Assembly (NCBI GenBank): GCA_050296515.1
Contig: JBNKRJ010000060.1
Location: forward strand, 62,001 to 126,000
DNA length: 64,000 nt
Source of the DNA: NBLH01 sp050296515
GTDB taxonomy: Bacteria; Bacteroidota; Bacteroidia; Bacteroidales; NBLH01
Reading direction: 5' to 3'
Of this stretch, positions 18,079-25,839 are shown one piece after another. Each line of letters starts with the position of its first letter. Positions within the stretch are counted from its first letter, which is position 1. The notes beneath the pieces were generated by a model, which saw nothing but the letters and a program-made list of their open reading frames with translations, did no database searches and was not told where the DNA came from. The position numbers and the translations under genes were made by a program.

Positions 18079-18147
18079 ATGAAAGTATTAAACATCATTC
18101 TTAGCCTGGTCGTGGTATCTATTATTATTTTAGATAAGCGGGAGTGA
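18079..18147 (+). CDS. Branched-chain amino-acid leader peptide (attenuation)
   Basis: A 22-codon frame starting ATG 18079 and ending TGA 18145-18147. Thirteen of its 22 residues are Val, Leu or Ile, including the runs VVV and III, exactly the amino acids made by the operon that follows. Its stop codon lies inside the left arm of the predicted antiterminator and a terminator follows. This is the layout of classical ilv attenuation: a ribosome stalled for charged Val, Leu or Ile tRNA leaves the antiterminator free. The start overlaps the stop of an even shorter frame (ATG 18071, three codons) as ATGA. Confidence 0.85.
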   Translation: MKVLNIILSLVVVSIIILDKRE

Positions 18148-18184
18148 TGTAGACTACTGAAAAAATATGTCAAGCGTCATTCCC
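18140..18184 (+). promoter_or_regulatory. Antiterminator pairing of the ilv attenuator
   Basis: Bases 18140-18149 (gggagtgatg) can pair with 18175-18184 (cgtcattccc) over 10 bp with two G-U wobbles, extendable by one more wobble. The right partner is the left arm of the terminator, so the two structures exclude each other. The left partner covers the leader stop codon, so a ribosome that finishes the peptide masks it and lets the terminator form. Confidence 0.75.
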
Positions 18185-18206
18185 AAAAGAATGGCGCTTT
18201 TTTTTG
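18172..18206 (+). terminator. Attenuator terminator upstream of ilvD
   Basis: Arms 18172-18182 (aagcgtcattc) and 18189-18199 (gaatggcgctt) form an 11-bp stem with one wobble and a 6-nt loop, followed by eight T (18198-18205). It ends 44 bases before the ilvD start, with no room for a separate promoter of normal spacing after it, so it must be passed to express the operon. Confidence 0.9.
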
Positions 18207-18249
18207 CTTAAAACTTTAAAAATAATTTGTAAAACAGTTGATTCTTAAA

Positions 18250-20079
18250 ATGAAAATTGATTTAAAAAGCAACACCAGCACGCAAGGAAGAAGAATGGCA
18301 GGCGCAAGAAGCCTTTGGAGAGCGAATGGAGTAAAAGAAAGCCAGTTTGGTAAACCAATCATAGCCATTGCCAATTCATTTACTCAATTTGTTCCCGGAC
18401 ATGCTCATTTGCATGGTGTTGGCCAATATATCAAGTCTTTAATTGAAGCAAAAGGCTACTTTGCGGCCGAGTTTAATACCATCGCCATTGATGATGGTAT
18501 AGCCATGGGGCATGATGGCATGTTGTATTCACTCCCATCTCGCGAAATTATAGCTGATAGTGTAGAATACATGTGTAATGCTCATAAAGCGGATGCTCTT
18601 ATTTGCATAAGCAATTGCGATAAAATTACCCCAGGAATGTTAATGGCTTCAATGCGTTTGAATATTCCAACCATCTTTGTATCTGGAGGCCCAATGGAAG
18701 CAGGGATTCATAATGATAAAAAAATTGACCTTGTTGATGCCATGGTCATGGCAGTAGATGACGAAATTTCTGATGAAGAAATAGCAAGTATTGAACAAAA
18801 TGCATGTCCAACATGTGGCTCCTGCTCGGGGATGTTTACAGCCAACTCAATGAACTGTCTGGTTGAAGCACTGGGTTTAGGACTGCCTGGCAATGGAACC
18901 ATTGTTGCAACCCATTCAAACCGTAAAGGTTTGTTTGAAGATGCTGCTAATCAACTAATTAAAATCACTGAGAAATATTATTTTGAAGGTGATGAGTCGG
19001 TTCTTCCGTTAAGCATTGCTACAAAATCAGCCTTTTTGAACTCTATGACTTTGGATATTGCAATGGGAGGCAGTACCAACACTGTTTTGCACCTTTTGGC
19101 AATTTCTAACGAAGCTGGAGTTGACTTTACGATGAAGGATATTGACATGCTATCGCGCAGGGTTCCAAACATTTGCAAAGTAGCTCCAAGCTCACATTAT
19201 CATATTGAAGATGTGAATCGTGCTGGTGGGATTATTTCCATCCTTGGTGAGCTTGAAAAAAGAGGTTTACTGGATACTTCGGTAAGCCGTATTGATTTCT
19301 CAAGCCTGAAAGAAGCGATTGATAATTATGATGTGAAAAGAGAGACTGCAAGCGAAAAAGCCTTTGAAATATACAGCAGTTCAGCTGCCAATGATGGTAG
19401 AAACCTGACCTTTGCCTCTCAATCTACTAAACACGAATTGGATTTAGACAGGGAAAAAGGCTGTATCAGAAGCGTAGAAAATGCTTATAGCAAAGATGGT
19501 GGGCTTGCTGTATTATTTGGAAACATCGCAAAAGATGGCTGCATAGTTAAAACGGCTGGCGTTGACAAATCAATTCTAAAATTTGAAGGAACCGCAAAAG
19601 TATATGATTCTCAGGATGATGCAGTCAACGCGATTCTAAATGGAAAAGTAACAAAAGGAGATGTGGTAATTATCCGATACGAAGGCCCAAAAGGTGGTCC
19701 CGGTATGCAGGAAATGCTTTACCCTACCTCCTATCTTAAATCAACGAAAATTGATAAATATTGCGCTTTGATAACCGATGGCAGGTTTTCAGGAGGTACG
19801 TCCGGTCTTTCGATAGGCCATGTTTCTCCTGAAGCTGCTGCCGGTGGCGAAATTGCATTGATTCAGGATGGTGATAAGGTTGCTATTGATATACCTGAAC
19901 GTACCATCAACGTTCTCCTTTCAGATGCAGAATTGGCAGCAAGAAGAGAACAAGAGCTTAGTAAAGGAAATAAAGCTTTCAAACCAGAAAATCGTAAAAG
20001 AAATGTTTCGAAAGCACTAAAAGCTTATTCAATGATAGTTTCATCGGCAGATAAAGGGGCTGTTAGATTAATCGACTAG
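18250..20079 (+). CDS. ilvD: Dihydroxy-acid dehydratase
   Basis: A protein of 609 residues from ATG 18250; the open frame extends four codons to a TTG. It dehydrates 2,3-dihydroxy-3-methylbutanoate and the pentanoate homologue to the 2-keto acids that precede valine, leucine and isoleucine. It carries an iron-sulfur cluster. Family marks are GHAHLHGVGQ, the cluster Cys in SNCDKITPGM, and CPTCGSCSGMFTANSMNCL, the metal-binding MGGSTNTVLHL, and the C-terminal TDGRFSGGTSGLSIGHVSPEAA with the catalytic Ser region. It is the first gene after the attenuator, with both acetolactate synthase pairs downstream. Confidence 0.97.
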   Translation: MKIDLKSNTSTQGRRMAGARSLWRANGVKESQFGKPIIAIANSFTQFVPGHAHLHGVGQYIKSLIEAKGYFAAEFNTIAIDDGIAMGHDGMLYSLPSREIIADSVEYMCNAHKADALICISNCDKITPGMLMASMRLNIPTIFVSGGPMEAGIHNDKKIDLVDAMVMAVDDEISDEEIASIEQNACPTCGSCSGMFTANSMNCLVEALGLGLPGNGTIVATHSNRKGLFEDAANQLIKITEKYYFEGDESVLPLSIATKSAFLNSMTLDIAMGGSTNTVLHLLAISNEAGVDFTMKDIDMLSRRVPNICKVAPSSHYHIEDVNRAGGIISILGELEKRGLLDTSVSRIDFSSLKEAIDNYDVKRETASEKAFEIYSSSAANDGRNLTFASQSTKHELDLDREKGCIRSVENAYSKDGGLAVLFGNIAKDGCIVKTAGVDKSILKFEGTAKVYDSQDDAVNAILNGKVTKGDVVIIRYEGPKGGPGMQEMLYPTSYLKSTKIDKYCALITDGRFSGGTSGLSIGHVSPEAAAGGEIALIQDGDKVAIDIPERTINVLLSDAELAARREQELSKGNKAFKPENRKRNVSKALKAYSMIVSSADKGAVRLID

Positions 20080-20195
20080 AAATTAGAAATTGGTGTATTA
20101 GAAATTAGCAATATAGGACGAAATGTAATATTAAAACAGAAATAAGTTGCTAATAACCAATAACTAAGTTCAAAGTTCTAATTTCAAATTTCAAA
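20080..20195. repeat. AGAAATTAGAA-type intergenic repeat cluster
   Basis: The ilvD-ilvB gap is built mostly of tagaaattag-like words on its left side and their complements (ctaatttc) on its right, for example attagcaa near 20112 against ttgctaat near 20147. The same word family occurs in other gaps of this window. No T-rich terminator is formed, so the operon can read through. Confidence 0.5.
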
Positions 20196-20199
20196 AAAT

Positions 20200-21939
20200 A
20201 TGGAAACCAAGACAGAACAAAAAGAAAAAACAAAAATGGAGACTACAAAAAAAATGAAAGGTTCTGAAGCAGTAATACACGCTCTGTTAGCCGAAGGAGT
20301 TGATACCATTTTTGGTTACCCTGGAGGCGCAGTAATGCCACTTTACGATTCATTATATGATTACCATGGAAAAATCAGGCACATTCTTGTCAGGCATGAA
20401 CAGGCAGCTTCGCACGCTGCTCAAGCATATTCAATGGTAACAGATAAAGTTGGTGTATGTATCTCAACATCAGGACCTGGAGCAACAAATTTGTTGACAG
20501 GTATTGCCAATGCCAATATTGACTCTGTTCCAATGGTTGTTATTACGTCACAAGTAATTTCTCCATTGTTAGGTACTGATGCATTTCAGGAAACGGATAT
20601 GGTTGGTTTGTCTATGCCAATCACAAAATGGAACAGTCAGGTAACAAAAGCAGAAGACATTGCTGAAACTCTTGCAAAAGCATTTTATATTGCAGTATCA
20701 GGACGTCCTGGTGTTGTTTTGGTTGACATTACTAAAGACGCTTTAATTAATGAAACTGAGTTCGAATACAAAAAAAGCCCTAGAATCAGGAGCTACAATC
20801 CATATCCGGAAGTTCCTGAAAATAAAATCAATGAGGCAGCAGAATTAATTAACAATGCCAAACAACCATTACTTTTGATGGGACACGGTGTTTTGATAGC
20901 AAGGGCAGAAAAAGAACTGGCTGCTTTGGTTGAAAAAGCAAATATTCCTGTAGCTTCAACTTTGTTAGGACTTTCGGCATTTCCATCAAAACATGAATTG
21001 TTTACTGGTATGCTTGGAATGCATGGGAATTACGCACCTAATAAGTTAACAAACAAGGCAGATGTAATTATTGCAGCCGGTATGCGATTTGACGACAGGG
21101 TAACTGGAAGATTAAGTGATTACGCAAAACAAGCCAAAATTATTCATATTGAAATAGATAAGTCGGAGATCAATAAAAATGTAAATGTTGATTTAGCGAT
21201 AAATGCAGATTTAAAAGCGGTTTTAACAGCTTTAATCCCTAAAATAGAGGAACAAACTCATCCATTGTGGCTACAACAGTTCAAAGCTTTTTATGATGAA
21301 GAATATGAAGCAGTAATTAAAGCGGATTGCTGGCCAGAGGGAGAAAAAATAAAAATGAGTGAGGTAGTTCATTTGATCTCTGAAAAAACCCAGGGAGATG
21401 CCATTATTTCAACAGATGTAGGTCAAAATCAAATGGTTGCAGCAAGATATTACAAATATGCTAATCCAAACTCACTAATTACGTCAGGTGGTTTAGGAAC
21501 CATGGGTTTTGGTCTGCCTGCAGCAATGGGTGCAGCATTAGCCAGACCAGAGAAACAAGTAATTTGCTTTGCCGGTGATGGCGGTATACAAATGACAATA
21601 CAGGAGTTGGGAACGTTGATGCAAGATAAAATACCCGTAAAAATTGTTGTTCTTAATAATAATTTCCTTGGTATGGTAAGGCAATGGCAGGAAATGTTTT
21701 TTGATGGCAGGTACGCAGAAACACATATTGAAAGTCCTGATTTTGTGCAGATTGCAAAAGGCTATAATATCAATGGCCAAAAAGTAACAAACCGAGAAAA
21801 TCTTTCTGCAGCTATTGATGAAATGTTGGCCTCAAAAGAATCTTATTTGCTGGAAGTAACTGTTGAAAAAGAAACGAATGTATTTCCCATGATTCCTCCT
21901 GGAGCTTCTGTAGATGAAATAAAACTGGGTTTGGAATAA
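20200..21939 (+). CDS. ilvB: Acetolactate synthase large subunit, copy 1 (Trp form)
   Basis: The catalytic subunit (579 residues) of the ThDP-, Mg- and FAD-dependent enzyme that joins pyruvate to pyruvate or 2-ketobutyrate, the first shared step of Val/Leu/Ile synthesis. It shows the N-terminal ThDP domain with catalytic Glu in RHEQAASHAAQAYS, the central FAD domain with GMRFDDRVTGR, and the C-terminal ThDP motif GDGGIQMT...NNNFLGM. In GMVRQWQEMFF the Trp (residue 496) matches the residue that gives characterised enzymes their 2-ketobutyrate preference and herbicide sensitivity. The first 15 residues are a Lys/Glu-rich extension; the next in-frame ATG (codon 13) is an alternative start. Confidence 0.95.
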   Translation: METKTEQKEKTKMETTKKMKGSEAVIHALLAEGVDTIFGYPGGAVMPLYDSLYDYHGKIRHILVRHEQAASHAAQAYSMVTDKVGVCISTSGPGATNLLTGIANANIDSVPMVVITSQVISPLLGTDAFQETDMVGLSMPITKWNSQVTKAEDIAETLAKAFYIAVSGRPGVVLVDITKDALINETEFEYKKSPRIRSYNPYPEVPENKINEAAELINNAKQPLLLMGHGVLIARAEKELAALVEKANIPVASTLLGLSAFPSKHELFTGMLGMHGNYAPNKLTNKADVIIAAGMRFDDRVTGRLSDYAKQAKIIHIEIDKSEINKNVNVDLAINADLKAVLTALIPKIEEQTHPLWLQQFKAFYDEEYEAVIKADCWPEGEKIKMSEVVHLISEKTQGDAIISTDVGQNQMVAARYYKYANPNSLITSGGLGTMGFGLPAAMGAALARPEKQVICFAGDGGIQMTIQELGTLMQDKIPVKIVVLNNNFLGMVRQWQEMFFDGRYAETHIESPDFVQIAKGYNINGQKVTNRENLSAAIDEMLASKESYLLEVTVEKETNVFPMIPPGASVDEIKLGLE

Positions 21940-21973
21940 ATTTTTGGAAATTAACATCTTAAAAAGTTGAATA

Positions 21974-22552
21974 ATGGAGAATCAATATACCGTAACAATA
22001 TTTACTGAAAACGAAATCGGTTTGCTTAACCGAATCACCATCATATTTACCAGGAGACACTTAAACATTGACAGCATAACCGCCTCTGAATCTGAGGTTT
22101 CAGATATCTACAGGTACACAATTGTGCTAAGAACAACCGAAGAGCAAATTAGAAAAGTTGTCTCTCAAATTGAGAAACTGGTAGAGGTGCTTAAAGCATT
22201 TTATTTTCTCGAAGAAGAAGTTATTCACCAGGAAATGGCATTGTATAAGGTGTCAACAAAATTGTTATCAAATAATTCAGAATTAGAAAAAATTATACGT
22301 GAAAATCAAACCAGAATACTTCATATTGAACCCAGCTTTTTTGTGATTGAAAAAACGGGCTATAAGCATGAGACCCAAGAACTTTTCAATAAGCTTGAAC
22401 CATTCGGCGTTCTTCAGTTTGCCCGTTCTGGCAGAGTAGCTATTACCAAGCAAACCAAAGAGTTAACTAATTATTTAAAAGATTTGGTAAAAGCTTCAGA
22501 AAGTTCTGACAAAATTAGAAGCTGGAAATTAGGGACAAATGGTAGTAACTAG
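21974..22552 (+). CDS. ilvN: Acetolactate synthase small (regulatory) subunit, copy 1
   Basis: A protein of 192 residues with an N-terminal ACT domain (YTVTIFTENEIGLLNRITIIF) and a second ACT-like half, as in long IlvH/IlvN subunits. The Gly of IGLLNR and the Asn of LNIDSI match positions needed for valine binding in E. coli IlvH, so feedback inhibition is plausible. It activates the large subunit encoded 34 bases upstream. The last 25 residues are a Ser-rich tail absent from copy 2. Confidence 0.92.
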   Translation: MENQYTVTIFTENEIGLLNRITIIFTRRHLNIDSITASESEVSDIYRYTIVLRTTEEQIRKVVSQIEKLVEVLKAFYFLEEEVIHQEMALYKVSTKLLSNNSELEKIIRENQTRILHIEPSFFVIEKTGYKHETQELFNKLEPFGVLQFARSGRVAITKQTKELTNYLKDLVKASESSDKIRSWKLGTNGSN

Positions 22553-22576
22553 CCTGAATGAGATATAAACATCAAA

Positions 22577-22637
22577 ATCAGGTGGGTGACAACACCCATC
22601 TGGTGAACTTATCTGGTGTTGTCATCTGACTAATTAG
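22577..22637. repeat. CAGGTG double-hairpin intergenic repeat, copy A
   Basis: Within the ilvN-ilvB2 gap, gtgacaacacc and ggtgttgtcat are inverted, flanked by caggtg- and atctgac-type ends. The element aligns along its length with 32185-32242 (shared caggtg, aacacc, ctggt, actt, ggtgttgtca, ctgac, aattag), so it belongs to a dispersed family. There is no T run, so it is not an ordinary terminator; it may tune expression of the second pair. Confidence 0.65.
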
Positions 22638-22720
22638 CTCATATACAACGCAAACATAAAATTCATTTAAAAGAATTCACAACTAAAGTTCCAAACCTAT
22701 TAAATAACTATCAATATCAA

Positions 22721-24457
22721 ATGGTAATGAAAGCAACGAAAGACAAAATCAAAGGAGCCGAAGCCATCTTTTTGGCGTTGATGGCCGAAGGGGTAGACAC
22801 TATTTTTGGATATCCCGGCGGAGCAAACCTGCCAATTTATGATTCATTTTACGATTACCAGGATAGAGTACAACATGTTCTGGTTCGTCATGAACAGGGA
22901 GCAGTACATGCAGCACAAGGATATGCAAGAGCCTCAAAAAAAGTCGGCGTCTGCTTGGTGACCTCAGGCCCGGGAGCAACAAATTTAATAACTGGTATAG
23001 CTGATGCTTTGCTCGATAACACTCCTATTGTCTGCATAACAGGTCAGGTAGAAGGCCCAAACCTTGGATACGATGTCTTTCAGGAAACTGATGTTGTTGG
23101 AATTTCAATGCCGGTAACAAAATGGAATTACCAGATAACAAGAGCAAATGAAATCGCTGAAACAATGGCAAAAGCATTCTATATAGCTAACTCAGGACGA
23201 CCAGGTCCGGTACTTATAGATATTACAAAAGATGCTCAAAATGAGATACTTGAAAGTTTTTCTTATGAGCCCTGTGAAAGAATTAGAAGTTACCATCCCT
23301 ACCCAAAACCAAAAATGGAAGCTGTTGAAGAGGCTTGTCACCTTATTAATAGCGCTGCAAAGCCATTTATGATTGTTGGTCAGGGTGTGTTGATATCCGA
23401 AGCACAAGATGAAATACTTGAATTAGCTGAAAAAGCCGAAATTCCGGTAGCTTCAACCTTATTAGGACTTTCAGCCTTCCCTTCAAAACACAAATTATAT
23501 ACGGGCATGGTAGGTTTACACGGAAATTATGCGTCAAATAAAATGACCAACGAATGCGATGTATTAATTGCTATAGGTATGCGCTTTGATGACCGGGTAA
23601 CAGGAAACCTGAAAAAATATGCAAAACAGGCAAAAGTCATTCATATAGAGATAGATCCAGCTGAAGTGGACAAAAATGTTACCGCTGCTGTGCCAATTAT
23701 TTCAGATGCAAAAGTAGCATTACGGGTAATTAATGAAAAAATACAGGCCAACTCTCATGGAAAATGGTTAAAAACGGCAGCTGAGTACAGGAAAGTTGAA
23801 GAAGAAAAAGTCTTTCAGAATGATTTGCACCCCAAAACAGGGCAACTACAAATGGGGGAAGTGATTGCCGCCATTTCAGAAATTACGAAAGGTAAAGCAA
23901 TCACTGTTACTGATGTAGGACAGCATCAAATGGCAGCTGCAAGATATTATGAATACAACAAAACTTACAGTCAGATAACCTCTGGAGGTTTAGGTACTAT
24001 GGGGTTTGCACTCCCGGCAGCAATTGGGGCTCAACTGGCAGCAAAAGATCGGGAGGTGATTGCAGTAATTGGTGACGGCGGCTTTCAAATGACAATGGAA
24101 GAGCTTGGAGTGGTGATGCACTATAATATTCCGGTAAAAGTAGTTGTGTTGAATAATAACTTTTTAGGAATGATTCGTCAACTTCATGATGTTTATTACA
24201 AAAGCCGGGATTTCTTTGGCGAACTTCCAAATCCAAACTTTACTAAAATTGCTGAAGCATTTAATATTCCAGCAAAAAGTGTAAACAAAAGGAAGGATTT
24301 AAAAAAAGCCATTGCTGAAATGATGATACATGAAGGGCCATATTTCCTTGAAGTAATTGTGGAAAAAATAAACAATGTTTTTCCTATGATACCTGCTGGT
24401 AAAGCTGTTTCTGAAATGTTGCTTGAAGATCCTTCTAAGGAGCTAATAAAAAGCTAG
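22721..24457 (+). CDS. ilvB: Acetolactate synthase large subunit, copy 2 (Leu form)
   Basis: A full-length paralogue (578 residues) of the large subunit at 20200-21939, with catalytic Glu in RHEQGAVHAAQGYA, the GMRFDDRVTG segment and GDGGFQMT...NNNFLGM all intact. The difference is in the substrate-specificity loop: GMIRQLHDVYY has Leu 488 where copy 1 has Trp. In E. coli AHAS II and plant enzymes, Trp to Leu at this place lowers 2-ketobutyrate preference and gives herbicide resistance. I infer that this copy favours acetolactate (Val/Leu branch). ATG 22727 is an alternative start. Confidence 0.94.
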   Translation: MVMKATKDKIKGAEAIFLALMAEGVDTIFGYPGGANLPIYDSFYDYQDRVQHVLVRHEQGAVHAAQGYARASKKVGVCLVTSGPGATNLITGIADALLDNTPIVCITGQVEGPNLGYDVFQETDVVGISMPVTKWNYQITRANEIAETMAKAFYIANSGRPGPVLIDITKDAQNEILESFSYEPCERIRSYHPYPKPKMEAVEEACHLINSAAKPFMIVGQGVLISEAQDEILELAEKAEIPVASTLLGLSAFPSKHKLYTGMVGLHGNYASNKMTNECDVLIAIGMRFDDRVTGNLKKYAKQAKVIHIEIDPAEVDKNVTAAVPIISDAKVALRVINEKIQANSHGKWLKTAAEYRKVEEEKVFQNDLHPKTGQLQMGEVIAAISEITKGKAITVTDVGQHQMAAARYYEYNKTYSQITSGGLGTMGFALPAAIGAQLAAKDREVIAVIGDGGFQMTMEELGVVMHYNIPVKVVVLNNNFLGMIRQLHDVYYKSRDFFGELPNPNFTKIAEAFNIPAKSVNKRKDLKKAIAEMMIHEGPYFLEVIVEKINNVFPMIPAGKAVSEMLLEDPSKELIKS

Positions 24458-24483
24458 TTGTCAAATGTTTTAATTCACAAGAA

Positions 24484-25035
24484 ATGAAAAAAAAATATAC
24501 CATTTTAATATACACTGAAAACCATATTGGGCTGTTGAATCGCATATCAATTATTTTCACCAGGAGAAAAATAAATATCGAAAGCCTAACAACTTCTCCA
24601 TCAAGGCATGAAGGCATTCATACCTTCGTCATCGTGGTAAATACAACACTTGAAAAAGCTGAACACCTGCGTAAAAACATTGAAAAACAGGTAGAAGTAC
24701 TAAAAGCTTTTCTGTATGACGAAGATATGATTTTAGCCCAGGAAGTTGCTCTTTACAAGGTTTCCACCGCACATATAGCACAAAATAATGTGATTGAAGA
24801 GCTTATCAGACATAGCAATGCACGAATTCTTGATATTGAACCCGAATACATTGTTATTGAGAAAACCGGTAACCAGGAAGAAACCCAGGATTTCCTTGAA
24901 AAGCTAGCTCCTTACGATGTACATGAGTTTATTCGATCAGGGAGGGTGATTGTTACCAAACCAATGAAACGGTTGTTTAGCCACCTGAAAGATTTAGAGA
25001 ATGAAGGGGCTTATAAGAAAGAGTTTATAAATTAG
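24484..25035 (+). CDS. ilvN: Acetolactate synthase small (regulatory) subunit, copy 2
   Basis: A protein of 183 residues with two ACT-like halves (YTILIYTENHIGLLNRISIIF at the N-terminus), clearly homologous to the first small subunit and 26 bases after the second large subunit. The Gly of IGLLNR and the Asn of INIESL, implicated in valine response, are kept. Presumably each small subunit pairs with its own upstream large subunit, though cross-pairing is possible. It is the last biosynthetic gene of the plus-strand ilv operon. Confidence 0.92.
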   Translation: MKKKYTILIYTENHIGLLNRISIIFTRRKINIESLTTSPSRHEGIHTFVIVVNTTLEKAEHLRKNIEKQVEVLKAFLYDEDMILAQEVALYKVSTAHIAQNNVIEELIRHSNARILDIEPEYIVIEKTGNQEETQDFLEKLAPYDVHEFIRSGRVIVTKPMKRLFSHLKDLENEGAYKKEFIN

Positions 25036-25046
25036 ATACCTGAACT

Positions 25047-25100
25047 TAGAAATTAGAACTTTGTTTGATTGTAATTTTACATCAAAAGTTCCAATTTCTA
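25047..25100. repeat. AGAAATTAG-type inverted repeat after ilvN copy 2
   Basis: Left arm 25047-25063 (tagaaattagaactttg) and right arm 25083-25100 are complementary with one mismatch and one extra base. It is the same family as the perfect palindrome at 25789-25828. Confidence 0.55.
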
Positions 25101-25284
25101 TGCTCAATTCACTCTATCTCCACATTCAACAACCATCTAACTTCTGAATAACCTATTCATTTTCTCTTAATTAGAATAGTATTCACAAAATTATTAAGTC
25201 TCTTTGCAGCGTTTTTTGTTCTTTCTGCGTCTTGATAATAAAAGACGTTTTAGAAAAATATATTACCAAATAAACCATAAAACT

Positions 25285-25782
25285 ATGAACAAAAAACTAT
25301 TAAATTTACTATTTGTATTTCTTTCTTTAACACTGTTTTTTAGTTGCAAGCAAGATGATGATTTATCAATTGAAGAATCAAAATTAAAAGGAGCCATTGC
25401 TGATTATGAATACATTAAATATGGAATCTCCTTTGGTGAGTGCTACGGATATTGTAGGAAAGAGGTTGAAATTTCGAGTTCAAAAATAATTTTTGAAAAG
25501 AAAAGCTGGAACCTTGAAGAATATCCAATAGTAACCATTACTGATTTGAATAATGAAGAATCATGGAAAAACCTGCTTGATAAGGTTAATTACGAAAATT
25601 TCCAACAACTTCCTCCTATTTTAGGTTGTCCTGATTGTGCTGATGGAGGAGCAGAATGGCTAGAGATTAAGAAAAATGATGTTGTTTATAAAGTTACCTT
25701 TGAGTATGGCAATGAACCTGATGCTGTTAAGGATTATATTCAGGTTTTAAGGGATTTGCTTGAATCATATAGAGAACAATAA
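25285..25782 (+). CDS. Putative lipoprotein of unknown function
   Basis: A protein of 165 residues with a lipoprotein signal peptide: hydrophobic residues 5-19 followed by FFSC with Cys 21 as the lipidation site, then an acidic QDDD that would favour surface or outer-membrane sorting. The mature domain has paired Cys in GECYGYC and in GCPDCAD, probably two disulfides or a metal site. The open frame begins 27 codons earlier, but ATG 25285 starts the signal peptide. It lies between ilvN and the convergent ilvC and has no visible metabolic link to them. Family not recognised. Confidence 0.65.
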   Translation: MNKKLLNLLFVFLSLTLFFSCKQDDDLSIEESKLKGAIADYEYIKYGISFGECYGYCRKEVEISSSKIIFEKKSWNLEEYPIVTITDLNNEESWKNLLDKVNYENFQQLPPILGCPDCADGGAEWLEIKKNDVVYKVTFEYGNEPDAVKDYIQVLRDLLESYREQ

Positions 25783-25788
25783 AAGAAC

Positions 25789-25828
25789 TTAGAAATTAGA
25801 ACTTTATCTCCTAAGTTCTAATTTCTAA
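25789..25828. repeat. Perfect 16-bp palindrome between convergent genes
   Basis: Arms 25789-25804 (ttagaaattagaactt) and 25813-25828 (aagttctaatttctaa) are exactly complementary with an 8-nt loop. It lies between the ends of the lipoprotein gene and ilvC and could slow polymerase from both sides, though no T run follows. Confidence 0.7.
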
Positions 25829-25839
25829 TATTCAAATTT

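Noticed and set aside
22553..22720. A second attenuator before the second acetolactate synthase pair
   Set aside because: The gap forms hairpins but has no T run after them and no Ile/Leu/Val-rich small frame. It is better explained by the dispersed CAGGTG repeat.
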